From: Fidelibacterota bacterium
Lineage (GTDB): Bacteria; Fidelibacterota; Fidelibacteria; Fidelibacterales; Fidelibacteraceae
Reading direction: 5' to 3'
Length of the DNA stretch: 64,000 bases
Assembly: GCA_028716785.1 (NCBI GenBank)
Contig: JAQUPD010000003.1
Span: 1-64,000, forward strand
Shown here in pieces: positions 44,959 to 53,059 of this stretch. Below the pieces are notes generated by a model that was given only the letters and a program-made list of their open reading frames with translations, was not told the DNA's origin and did not search any database. How positions within the stretch are numbered: the first letter of the stretch is position 1; every line of letters begins with the position of its first letter. The position numbers and the translations under genes were made by a program.

Positions 44959-45838
44959 TCAACATGAGTTATCAGACATTCAAAAAAAATTAGATGATAT
45001 TCAAAAAGCGCTGAGAGAGAGGGGGCAAGGGGAAAATCATGAAGAGAAAACCTGGGAATTAGTTGAAAAAGTTACGGCAATTGAAGACAAACTTGAAGAA
45101 CTTAGCAAACGTCAAGCCTCAATGCACAAAATATTAACTGTGCTTCAACAACAAATTTCTGGATTAAAGGTTGGGATTAGTACCTTAGAGGATTTTTGGG
45201 AAAAACAAGAACCTGAGAGTAAACAAAAGCGAGTCAATAGGTATGCACCACATCGCTCTTCATCAAAAGCAGGAAAGATAATTGCTGGTATCGTTGTTTT
45301 GGCACTAATTTTTTTCTTTTTAAACCGCTGGATTACTGGATATTTAGATAGTCGCTGGGATGAACATGCTGAAGCGGTTCCAGGAATCTATGAATCGTTA
45401 GAAACGCCACAAACTGACCAATCGCCTATAACAACTGAAACAATGCCTTATGAGCAAGAAATTCAAACACAAATTGGGAAAAAGCTTGATGAAATCGTAC
45501 CAAAAGATGACGACTCTAAAGTTACAGATCACATACTACCTGACATTTTTGTCCCTAAAGTTCTTATCTTAAATGGGTGTGGAGTATCAGGTATTGCAGA
45601 AAAATTGGCGACCTATCTGAGACAAAATGGTATTCACGTTGTAGACAGTAAAAACGCAGATAATTTTAACTATCCTTCGACAATTATTTTTTCCACATCG
45701 GATAATCCAGATGATCACATTTGGTTAGAATTCATTGGGGTAAATCCTAAAACTGTAAAGCCCTTACAAGAAGAACGTGAAAATGCAAATACCGTTATTA
45801 TTTTGGGGAAAGATTATAAGAATCTTTCTGTTTTTTAA
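44945..45838 (+). CDS. Coiled-coil membrane protein with LytR C-terminal domain
   Basis: A 297-residue single-pass protein. Residues 1-90 are predicted coiled coil (LDDIQKALRERG, LEELSKRQASMHK); one membrane helix sits at about 113-129 (IIAGIVVLALIFFFL); a Thr/Pro/acidic periplasmic linker follows. The last 95 residues (VLILNGCGVSGIAEKLATYL, then NTVIILGKDY) match the LytR_C domain, usually found behind an LCP catalytic domain, which is absent here. Probably envelope-associated. Starts inside the RNase HI gene with AGAGGAAA upstream. Confidence 0.8.
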   Translation: MEQIDQHELSDIQKKLDDIQKALRERGQGENHEEKTWELVEKVTAIEDKLEELSKRQASMHKILTVLQQQISGLKVGISTLEDFWEKQEPESKQKRVNRYAPHRSSSKAGKIIAGIVVLALIFFFLNRWITGYLDSRWDEHAEAVPGIYESLETPQTDQSPITTETMPYEQEIQTQIGKKLDEIVPKDDDSKVTDHILPDIFVPKVLILNGCGVSGIAEKLATYLRQNGIHVVDSKNADNFNYPSTIIFSTSDNPDDHIWLEFIGVNPKTVKPLQEERENANTVIILGKDYKNLSVF

Positions 45839-45947
45839 ATATAATAAATTCAGAATTTCAATAACAGGTCATGGTTAAGTGTAAGATTGAAGACACCGTA
45901 TGGAAAGGGAAAATGTGAAGCAAATTTTGCCATTTCGTGCAAAACAA

Positions 45948-45976
45948 TTGATTTTTTTATCAGGAAATGTTAATCT
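45948..45976 (+). promoter_or_regulatory. Candidate promoter for the tRNA pair
   Basis: TTGATT and TAATCT with a 17-base spacer, 20 bases before tRNA-Cys. The -35 matches four of six consensus bases; the -10 match is weak. Confidence 0.35.
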
Positions 45977-45996
45977 AGTTTGCTTTTGAAAAATGT

Positions 45997-46069
45997 GGTG
46001 ACGTACCCAAGAGGCTAAGGGAGAGGTCTGCAAAACCTTTATTCGCCGGTTCGATTCCGGCCGTCACCT
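45997..46069 (+). tRNA. tRNA-Cys (GCA)
   Basis: Acceptor GGTGACG pairs perfectly with CGTCACC. The anticodon stem GAGGT/ACCTT holds the loop CTGCAAA with anticodon GCA, and the T loop is GGTTCGATTCC. The 73-base gene does not encode the 3' CCA, so a CCA-adding enzyme is required. Confidence 0.95.
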
Positions 46070-46079
46070 CATGGAGTAT

Positions 46080-46164
46080 GCCGAAGTGGCGGAATAGGCA
46101 GACGCAAGGGACTTAAAATCCCTCGGGGATTATCCCCGTGCCGGTTCAAGTCCGGCCTTCGGTA
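46080..46164 (+). tRNA. tRNA-Leu (TAA)
   Basis: Class II tRNA of 85 bases. Acceptor GCCGAAG pairs with CTTCGGT (one G-U), anticodon loop CTTAAAA gives TAA, the long variable arm CGGGGATTATCCCCG is typical of Leu, and the T arm is CCGGTTCAAGTCCGG. CCA is not encoded. Ten bases after tRNA-Cys, likely one transcript. Confidence 0.96.
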
Positions 46165-46170
46165 CACACA

Positions 46171-46210
46171 TAAACCCCTGTATATCAAGAGATTACAGGG
46201 GTTTATTATA
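46171..46210 (+). terminator. Terminator after the tRNA pair
   Basis: TAAACCCCTGTA and TACAGGGGTTTA form a perfect 12-bp stem around an 11-base loop directly after tRNA-Leu, followed by a short T-rich tail. Because the stem is symmetrical with flanking A and T, it may also serve the convergent ogt gene. Confidence 0.88.
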
Positions 46211-46248
46211 GTGTAATGATTTTCTTTTATTGAAATGTTCTTACAAAT

Positions 46249-46779
46249 TTAATGTAAACTGTTAGGGATAAAATTTTTTTCCAATGATAGCAAAAAATAT
46301 TTTATTGATGCTCCCATAGCATATTCTCCAGGGTTACCATTGGAACGAATTACCCGATGACAGGGGATTATAAAGGGGAGAGGATTTATTTTCATGGCCG
46401 TACCAACAGCTCTTGCTGCTTTTGGATAGCCAGCTAAGAGTGCAAGATTTTTATAACTTATTGTTTGTCCATAGGTAACCTGAGCCTGTAATGTTTGATA
46501 CACATTTTGTTGGAAGGGCGTGCCTCTTATAGTAAATGGGAGAGTAAATACATCCCGATCACCCGATAAATATTCTATTAATTCTGTAGCAATGTGATTT
46601 GAAAGAGGTGTATCATAATAAAAAGGTGACAAAATCTTATAGTTATTCATGAAATATTTCAAAAAAATTTTACTTGAAGTGATGCATTCTACGTGATCTT
46701 CAGATGTAAGAATATGGAGGGTTGGTATTCTCTTGTGGATATTTTTTGTTGTTAAAAAGTAACTTTTCTTATTTTCCAT
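46249..46779 (-). CDS. ogt: Methylated-DNA-protein-cysteine methyltransferase
   Basis: Suicide repair protein that removes alkyl groups from O6 of guanine. The acceptor Cys is in the invariant PCHRVIRSNG motif; RGTPFQQNVYQTLQ and GYPKAARAVGTAMKINPLP are the DNA-binding helix-turn-helix and Tyr/Arg finger regions. 176 residues, family length. Its 5' end overlaps the EamA gene by 11 bases. Confidence 0.96.
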   Translation of the reverse strand: MENKKSYFLTTKNIHKRIPTLHILTSEDHVECITSSKIFLKYFMNNYKILSPFYYDTPLSNHIATELIEYLSGDRDVFTLPFTIRGTPFQQNVYQTLQAQVTYGQTISYKNLALLAGYPKAARAVGTAMKINPLPFIIPCHRVIRSNGNPGEYAMGASIKYFLLSLEKNFIPNSLH

Positions 46780-47698
46780 ATAACATCATCCTGTATTTTT
46801 TGGCATCAATTAAAGAAATTCCCAAAAAGATAAATAACATTCCCAGATATGATTGAATGTTCAATGATTCATGATAAAACAGAACACCAATAATAAGGGA
46901 TACCAGAGGGGTTAAATAGGAAGATAGGGATAATTTTGTGAGTTGAACATGGCGCATAAGCCAGAAAAAAGCAATCAACGTATAGCAGGATGCAAACGCT
47001 GATAAATAGAGCAGTACAAGCCAAAAAGGAAGATCTTTTGGGAGTTGGAGGGGAGATTCTACGATAAAAGCTGTTATGAGAAGGAATACGCCGCCTAAAA
47101 GCATCCCGAGAGAATTTAAAACTAGAACATTAAGGTGAATACTATATTTTCGGATAAGAACCGTGGGAAAAGCAGCGAAAAAAACCGATAAAACCATAGA
47201 GAAAAAAGCCAATGAACCAATGGGAATTTCCAAAATGAGAGGATCAAAAAAAATTAAAACAACCCCCAAAAAAGAGACAAAAGTTCCTAAAATTTTCAGA
47301 AGATGTATTGTTTCATCCTGTAAAAAAAGAAAAGATAGCACAAGAATCAACATAGGATAAAGGCTAAAAATAATAGAGCATAGGCTTGAAGGCAAAAATT
47401 GTTGACTCCAAAAAACGAGAGCATTGGACAAAGCAATAAAAAAAAGTGCATAACAAAAAAGAGAGAGAATATCCTTTTTGGTTAAGGGTTTTTCTCTTAT
47501 TGATTTAATGGCAAAGGGAAAAATGATAAAGCCGGCAAGAACGTAGCGTAAACCAGCAATAAAAAAGGGTTTAGAAGTAGGGGAACCAACAATTTGGGTA
47601 TATCTTTCAAGGAGAAAACGGACAGATGCCCAGGAACTTCCCCAAATCAGGATATTCAAAAAAAATAAGGAATAGAGCAGGGATTTTTTTTGCATCAT
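46769..47698 (-). CDS. EamA/DMT-family transporter
   Basis: A 309-residue inner-membrane protein with ten hydrophobic helices in two EamA repeats of five: LNILIWGSSWASVRFLLER opens repeat one and LLYLSAFASCYTLIAFFWL lies in repeat two. These are drug/metabolite exporters, often of amino acids; the substrate is unknown. Two ATG codons open the gene immediately after a terminator-like hairpin whose right arm supplies the AGGAG ribosome binding site. Confidence 0.9.
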   Translation of the reverse strand: MMQKKSLLYSLFFLNILIWGSSWASVRFLLERYTQIVGSPTSKPFFIAGLRYVLAGFIIFPFAIKSIREKPLTKKDILSLFCYALFFIALSNALVFWSQQFLPSSLCSIIFSLYPMLILVLSFLFLQDETIHLLKILGTFVSFLGVVLIFFDPLILEIPIGSLAFFSMVLSVFFAAFPTVLIRKYSIHLNVLVLNSLGMLLGGVFLLITAFIVESPLQLPKDLPFWLVLLYLSAFASCYTLIAFFWLMRHVQLTKLSLSSYLTPLVSLIIGVLFYHESLNIQSYLGMLFIFLGISLIDAKKYRMMLYGK

Positions 47699-47722
47699 AA
47701 AAAGGCTCCTAAAGCTGGAGCC
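47699..47722 (-). terminator. secDF terminator overlapping the EamA ribosome binding site
   Basis: On the minus strand GGCTCC and GGAGCC form a 6-bp stem around AGCTTTA, followed by five T residues that run straight into the EamA ATG. The AGGAG within the right arm is also the only Shine-Dalgarno for that gene, so folding would both end secF transcription and hide the start. Confidence 0.75.
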
Positions 47723-47740
47723 TAAGTTATGGGATAATAT

Positions 47741-48634
47741 TTATTTTTTTGTTTTTATTTTATTCCGTTTTCTTTGTTCAAGCATAATGAGAATGGGTGA
47801 TGCAATAAAATTAGAAGAATAGGTCCCTACTATAACTCCAATTACCATGGCAATTGAGAAACCAAATAAAACTTCACCCCCAAAAAGGACAAGGGCAAGC
47901 ACAACGAGTAACGTTGTAAATGACGTTATAATAGTTCGTGATAAACTTTCATTAATGCTTAAATTAATAATATCAGGAAACGTTTTGTTTTTATGGGAGA
48001 GTTTATTTTCTCGAATTCTATCAAAAATAACAATGGTATCATTCAGGGAATATCCCACAATGGTCAGGAAAGCTGCTAAAACAGGCATAGATATTTCCCA
48101 TTGAAAAATGGAAAAAAATCCCAATGTAATGAGAACATCATGAAACAAGGCTATAACAGCTGATAAAGCAAATTTAAATTCGAAACGAATGCTAATATAA
48201 ATAAGAATAAAAAAGAGAGCGACGAGAATTGCATTAATAGCTTTTTGGCGCAATTCTAAACCAATTATAGGTCCAATAATTTCCACACGTCTTACTTCAA
48301 AAGATTTTTCTTGCAAATCTTCTTCTATTATCTTTTGAATTTCATCGCCTGTACCGACGGTAAGGACACGGATCATATATTCATCGGGTCCACTGCGTTG
48401 AATTTGTGGTGTACCTAATTTAGGATTTTTTAGTAGGGAACGAATTTCACCAGCGGTAATTGGCTCATTAAATTTCATTTGAATCAACGTACCGCCACTG
48501 AAATCAATGCCAAAATTTAGTCCTTGAAACATTAAACTTAAAAGGCCAAGAAGGATAAGTATGCCGGAAATCCAGGATGCATAGACGCGTTTCCCAACAA
48601 TATCATAATGTGTATCAACAAATATTTGAAGCAA
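47741..48634 (-). CDS. secF: Protein translocase subunit SecF
   Basis: Partner of SecD, driving late steps of Sec export with the proton gradient. Six membrane helices; the SecF signature LNFGIDFSGGTLIQMKF lies in the first periplasmic segment and GYSLNDTIVIFDRIREN in the TM4-5 region. At 297 residues it is full length. The start is TTG 48634, since GGAAAGGAGATATACC lies just before it and no ATG is available. Downstream of secD by 16 bases. Confidence 0.95.
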   Translation of the reverse strand: MLQIFVDTHYDIVGKRVYASWISGILILLGLLSLMFQGLNFGIDFSGGTLIQMKFNEPITAGEIRSLLKNPKLGTPQIQRSGPDEYMIRVLTVGTGDEIQKIIEEDLQEKSFEVRRVEIIGPIIGLELRQKAINAILVALFFILIYISIRFEFKFALSAVIALFHDVLITLGFFSIFQWEISMPVLAAFLTIVGYSLNDTIVIFDRIRENKLSHKNKTFPDIINLSINESLSRTIITSFTTLLVVLALVLFGGEVLFGFSIAMVIGVIVGTYSSNFIASPILIMLEQRKRNKIKTKK

Positions 48635-48650
48635 GGTATATCTCCTTTCC

Positions 48651-50531
48651 TTAAATGCTTAGTTTTTTCAGCGTCTTGTTATGAGTAATACTTGTTAAAA
48701 TTGTTTTGGAGATAAAGTAACCGGAAACGAAATTAAAGACAATTCCCCAAAACAAGACAACAGCAAAACCACGTATGGGACCTGTTCCAAATTGCCAGAG
48801 CACGAGTGCGGCAATGAGTGTTGTCAAATTTGCATCAAGAATAGTAATAAACGCTCTTGAAAAGCCATTATCAACCGCTGCTTTCACAGTTTTTCCTTTT
48901 CGAAGTTCTTCGCGAATTCGTTCAAAAATGATCACATTGGCATCAACAGCCATACCGACAGTTAGTACCAATCCTGCAATTCCAGGTAAGGTTAACGTTG
49001 CCCTAAGCAAAGCAAGAGCCGATAGAACAAAAGCAATGTTAAGAACGAGAGTGACAAAGGCAATCACGCCTGCACCTTTGTAGTTAATAATGATGAATAT
49101 GATGACAATAAGAAGCCCCATTAAAACACTCGTTGTACCCTTTCGAATGGAATCTGCACCAAGAGAAGGTCCAATTGTTCGCTTTTCAATAATTTCAACG
49201 GGAGCCGGTAAAGCACCAGCTTTTAAGCAAATTTCAATATCTTTTGCTTCTTCAATGCTTGTCAATCCCTCGATTACGGTTTTTCCACCAGCAATACGGT
49301 CTCTAATTACAGGAGCAATTTGAACCTTATTGTCGAGGACAATCGCAATGCGTTTGCCGATATTGGCACCTGTCACACGTGCCCATGTTTTTGCCCCTTC
49401 ACTATTCATGCTTAAATTCACAATAGGTTGACCCATATTGGTGCCGCTCATTCCCCCTAATGTTGCCTTAGCATCTGTAATAACATTACCCGTAAGGACA
49501 GGCTCTCTGTTTACAAAATAGAGGCGATAAAAAGCAACCTTTGAACCATCCTGTGTGGTAAAGGTCTCTGTTTTATTTGACCATAAAATGCGCAAATCAG
49601 CAGGAAGTGTCCGCTGGACTTCAGGATTTTGTAGAATTCTGTTTACGGCATAATAATTTTCTACAGGAACCCCAATATCATTCCCAAGATTTCTTAAAAG
49701 GGCACTAAAGGGACGTTCCTCAAAAATATTTTCATCTACAAGTGCTACAGAGTCTTTAGCTTCCTCATCCGCTAATCCAAATAATTCTTCAATAGAGACT
49801 TCTTTGTCTTTACTAACGGTCTCTTCAATTCTTGTTGTATCTTTTAACGTTTCGGGATCAACCTTTTTCATTACAGCATCAATTCTGGCAATGGCATCTT
49901 GTACAACTTCTGGGTCTTTCAACAGGACAAACTCCAACTGAGCGGTACTTTGTATAAGATTTGTTGCCCGCTCTGGATCAGTAATACCTGCAAGTTCAAC
50001 GATGATTCTCCTATCTCCCTGACGCTGAATGGTTGGTTCAGAAACGCCAAATTGATCCACCCGGTTTCGAATAATTTCCTGAGCGCGTATCACGGCATCT
50101 TTTGCCTCTTGTTTTAAAGATGAAACAATTTGTGAATTGTTATCTCCTCTTCCAGGGAAATGTCTTGCTAAACGAAAATTTTGTGCATTGGCCATTTCTT
50201 CTAAAATATCAAAATAATCTCTATCAGGATCGGCTTTATAAGCTTCTTGCACTTGGGACATGAACTGGTAATAGGATTGACTTTTATTTTGAGCGATATT
50301 TTGTGTCAGCTGAGCAACATCTACTTCCAAAACAAGATGCATGCCACCTTGAAGATCTAAACCTCTTCGAATAATCTTTTCTTCTAAAGCTTGTAATTCT
50401 CCTGTCATTCGAAGTTCTTCTTTTCGCTCTTCCGACATCAATTCATATCGAAGTGTTGGCGTTAATTGCCAAGCAGCCCATACCAGGAGAAGACCAATTA
50501 TAACATAGTTTAACATAAATTTTTTCTGCAT
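48651..50531 (-). CDS. secD: Protein translocase subunit SecD
   Basis: A 626-residue SecD with an N-terminal helix, the GLDLQGGMHLVLEVD motif, a large periplasmic domain (about 80-430) and six membrane helices with GMAVDANVIIFERIREELRKG. The periplasmic region has an extra acidic insert (about 215-290) between the two base subdomains. AGGAGG lies on the minus strand before the ATG. SecD and SecF are separate here, unlike the fused form of many Bacteroidetes. Confidence 0.96.
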   Translation of the reverse strand: MQKKFMLNYVIIGLLLVWAAWQLTPTLRYELMSEERKEELRMTGELQALEEKIIRRGLDLQGGMHLVLEVDVAQLTQNIAQNKSQSYYQFMSQVQEAYKADPDRDYFDILEEMANAQNFRLARHFPGRGDNNSQIVSSLKQEAKDAVIRAQEIIRNRVDQFGVSEPTIQRQGDRRIIVELAGITDPERATNLIQSTAQLEFVLLKDPEVVQDAIARIDAVMKKVDPETLKDTTRIEETVSKDKEVSIEELFGLADEEAKDSVALVDENIFEERPFSALLRNLGNDIGVPVENYYAVNRILQNPEVQRTLPADLRILWSNKTETFTTQDGSKVAFYRLYFVNREPVLTGNVITDAKATLGGMSGTNMGQPIVNLSMNSEGAKTWARVTGANIGKRIAIVLDNKVQIAPVIRDRIAGGKTVIEGLTSIEEAKDIEICLKAGALPAPVEIIEKRTIGPSLGADSIRKGTTSVLMGLLIVIIFIIINYKGAGVIAFVTLVLNIAFVLSALALLRATLTLPGIAGLVLTVGMAVDANVIIFERIREELRKGKTVKAAVDNGFSRAFITILDANLTTLIAALVLWQFGTGPIRGFAVVLFWGIVFNFVSGYFISKTILTSITHNKTLKKLSI

Positions 50532-50655
50532 TCTGTATTTTACCTCCTAAGTGATATCGGAACGTTGATATGTTTTAAGCAAGCGAATTTAACGTGACAT
50601 AGGGTGAATTTCAATCTCAAAAGAAAAACCCAAAAGCATTTTCTTTAATAGTCAT

Positions 50656-51873
50656 TCACATAGCAGCGTTTTTCATAACAGACAAAACATAATCAACGTC
50701 TTTTTCTGTGTGTTCTGTGGAAATTTGAAAACGAATTTCTTCTTCTCCTTTCGGAACGACAGGATAATTGAGTCCAGTTGCAAGAATACCGTTTTGATGA
50801 AGGTATTTTGTGAGCTTTCCTGTCTTTTCAGTATTGCGTATCATAATTGGTACTATAGGATGAGGCCCAAGAATGGTTTCATACCCTACATTTTTAACGC
50901 CCAATTTAAATCGCTGCGTTAAATCATTTAGCCATTCCAAAAGAGCATGCCCCTCTGAAGAATCTACAATGGAAAGAGCTGCTTCTGCTGCAGCAGCTTC
51001 TGATGCAGTGATAGGATTGGAATAAATATACATTGGTGCGGTTTCTCTTAAGTATTGAATGAGAATTTGACTGCCTGTCACGTAGCCACCATTTACGCCA
51101 AATGCTTTTCCAAGGGTTCCAATGAGGATATCAACAGTGGTGTCTGTATATTCTTCTGTGCCACGACCTGTTTTTCCGAAAGCACCAACACCATGTGAAT
51201 CATCCACAATACTTATAACACCCTCCTCAAAAAAATCATCATACTTTTTACACAAAGGGACTAAAGCATTTAACGGTGCAAAATCTCCGCGCATGCTGAA
51301 AACACCATCGGTAATAACTAGGACACGTTTTCCTTTTCCTTTTGAAGTGTTGAGTTTGTTTTCCAAATCCTCCATATCGTTGTGATGATAAATATATTTT
51401 TCTTTAGGACGAGAAATGCGAATCGCATTAATAATGCAATTGTGGTTGAGCTCATCACTTATAACAATGGTTTCAGGGGTAATAAGGGGATATATCACCC
51501 CCATGCTTGTTACGTATGCAGAACTTAAAATCATGGCTGAAGGTTTATGATGAAATTGTGCTAAACGGTTTTCCAAAATAATATGGGGTTTAAAAGTTCC
51601 ACTAATAAATCGAACAGCACCCGGTCCGCTTCCAAACTTTTTTGCAGCTCTTTCTTCAGCCTCAATAACTTTCGGATGCCGAGAGAGTCCGAGATAAGAA
51701 TTGGAATTCATGCGAATAAAAGGCTTTTTTCCCATCCCCTCAAGATAATATCGAGGTCCATGGCCATTTTGTGGTGCTTTTATGCTATAAATTACCATTT
51801 CATGGCTCTTTGTTGTGCCCTCTTTTTCAAGGTCATCAAGAATACATTGTAGGGTAGATTCGACTTTTATCAT
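50656..51873 (-). CDS. kbl: 2-amino-3-ketobutyrate CoA ligase (glycine C-acetyltransferase)
   Basis: PLP enzyme of the alpha-oxoamine synthase family. Second step of threonine breakdown: 2-amino-3-oxobutyrate plus CoA to glycine and acetyl-CoA. The PLP Lys is in ILIGTLGKAFGVNGGY; NSYLGLSRHPKVIEA and VDDSHGVGAFGKTGRG are family motifs. The frame extends upstream, but ATG 51873 has GAGGAG before it and overlaps the tdh stop (ATGA), giving 405 residues. 8-amino-7-oxononanoate synthase is a near relative, but the adjacent tdh settles the call. Confidence 0.93.
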   Translation of the reverse strand: MIKVESTLQCILDDLEKEGTTKSHEMVIYSIKAPQNGHGPRYYLEGMGKKPFIRMNSNSYLGLSRHPKVIEAEERAAKKFGSGPGAVRFISGTFKPHIILENRLAQFHHKPSAMILSSAYVTSMGVIYPLITPETIVISDELNHNCIINAIRISRPKEKYIYHHNDMEDLENKLNTSKGKGKRVLVITDGVFSMRGDFAPLNALVPLCKKYDDFFEEGVISIVDDSHGVGAFGKTGRGTEEYTDTTVDILIGTLGKAFGVNGGYVTGSQILIQYLRETAPMYIYSNPITASEAAAAEAALSIVDSSEGHALLEWLNDLTQRFKLGVKNVGYETILGPHPIVPIMIRNTEKTGKLTKYLHQNGILATGLNYPVVPKGEEEIRFQISTEHTEKDVDYVLSVMKNAAM

Positions 51874-52844
51874 GATAGTTTCTCCTCTTGTGTTAATTGT
51901 TTTTTTAAGGTAGAGAGCATATCTTTTACCATCTCTGGCAGAGTATACGTAGCATGCCAATGCCACTCTTTTTTTGCCATACTATCGTCCATGTTGTCAG
52001 GCCAACTATCAGCAATGGCTTGCTTAACAGGATCAGGCTTATACTCGATAACAAAAGTGGGGATATGTTTTTTGATTTCTTCAGCCAAATCGCGTGGACA
52101 AAAGCTCATGGCTGAAACATTATAGGCATTTCGGTGAATTAACGTCTTGGGATTTGCTTCCATAAGAGTAATAGCAGCTCGTATTGCATCTGGCATATAC
52201 ATCATATCAAGATAGGTATCTTCTTTTAAATAGCAGGTGTATATGCCTTTTTGAAGCGCATCATAAAAAATCTCTACTGCATAGTCTGTTGTTCCGCCAC
52301 CAGGTTTTGTCACATTGGAAATAATGCCAGGAAATCGTATGCCTCGCGTATCAACACCATATTTTTTAAAATAGTAATCCCCCAGCATTTCACCACAAAT
52401 CTTTGTAATGCCATAAATTGTTATAGGACGCATGATTGTCTCTTGTGGTGTATTTTTTTTGGGAGTTGATGGGCCAAAAACGCCAATTGAGCTAGGAATG
52501 AAAACAGAGAGATGAAGTTCCCGGGCAATTTCAAGGACATTGAGCAGACTTCCAACATTAATATTCCATGCCATGAGGGGCTTGTGTTCACCCACTGCCG
52601 ATAAAAGCGCTACTAAATGATAAATTTGAGTAACTTTGTGCTTAATAATGACTTCAATTAACCGTTGATTATCCATACAATCCATAAGTTCAAAAGGGCC
52701 CCCCTCCAACACGGCTGGACAAATATCACTCCGAATATCGGAAGCAATAACATTATTTTCTCCATATTCTTTTCGCAAAACAGGTGTCAATTCTGAACCA
52801 ATTTGTCCCCCTGCACCAATAACTATAATTCGTGTTTTTTGCAT
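51870..52844 (-). CDS. tdh: L-threonine 3-dehydrogenase, SDR type
   Basis: A 324-residue extended short-chain dehydrogenase. NAD motif VIGAGGQIGSELTPVLR is N-terminal; the catalytic Ser and Tyr/Lys lie in FIPSSIGVFGP and YGITKICGE. ETIMRPITIYG, RGIRFPGIIS and GGGTTDYAVEIFY are characteristic of the epimerase-like threonine dehydrogenases, distinct from the zinc MDR type of E. coli. Together with kbl it converts threonine to glycine and acetyl-CoA. AGGAGAG is upstream of the ATG. Confidence 0.92.
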   Translation of the reverse strand: MQKTRIIVIGAGGQIGSELTPVLRKEYGENNVIASDIRSDICPAVLEGGPFELMDCMDNQRLIEVIIKHKVTQIYHLVALLSAVGEHKPLMAWNINVGSLLNVLEIARELHLSVFIPSSIGVFGPSTPKKNTPQETIMRPITIYGITKICGEMLGDYYFKKYGVDTRGIRFPGIISNVTKPGGGTTDYAVEIFYDALQKGIYTCYLKEDTYLDMMYMPDAIRAAITLMEANPKTLIHRNAYNVSAMSFCPRDLAEEIKKHIPTFVIEYKPDPVKQAIADSWPDNMDDSMAKKEWHWHATYTLPEMVKDMLSTLKKQLTQEEKLS

Positions 52845-53002
52845 GCTTCTCTCCTAAAAGGTCTGAACATTAAAGTTTTCAGAAATTTCTCTCTCCTATA
52901 ATATTTATCTTTAAAAAATATCATAAGTAAATTTAATGTGAATAAAAATGGAATCAAAAAGACAATTCATCTTTAAAGAAAACCATTACTATGACATTCT
53001 GA

Positions 53003-53032
53003 ATTGACTAATGGTCAATCTATCTGTAATTT
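53003..53032 (+). promoter_or_regulatory. Candidate promoter with an operator-like palindrome
   Basis: ATTGAC-TAATG-GTCAAT (53003-53019) is a perfect inverted repeat of six bases per arm. Its left arm contains TTGACT, a good -35, followed 17 bases later by a weak -10 TAATTT (53027-53032). The next gene is an acyl-CoA ligase, so a repressor site is plausible. By eye only. Confidence 0.4.
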
Positions 53033-53059
53033 TAAAAGCTTAAGAGATGAGTAAAGGGT

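Noticed and set aside
48775-49323. Plus-strand frames of 102 and 77 codons opposite secD
   Set aside because: Antisense to the conserved SecD membrane domain, no independent signals.
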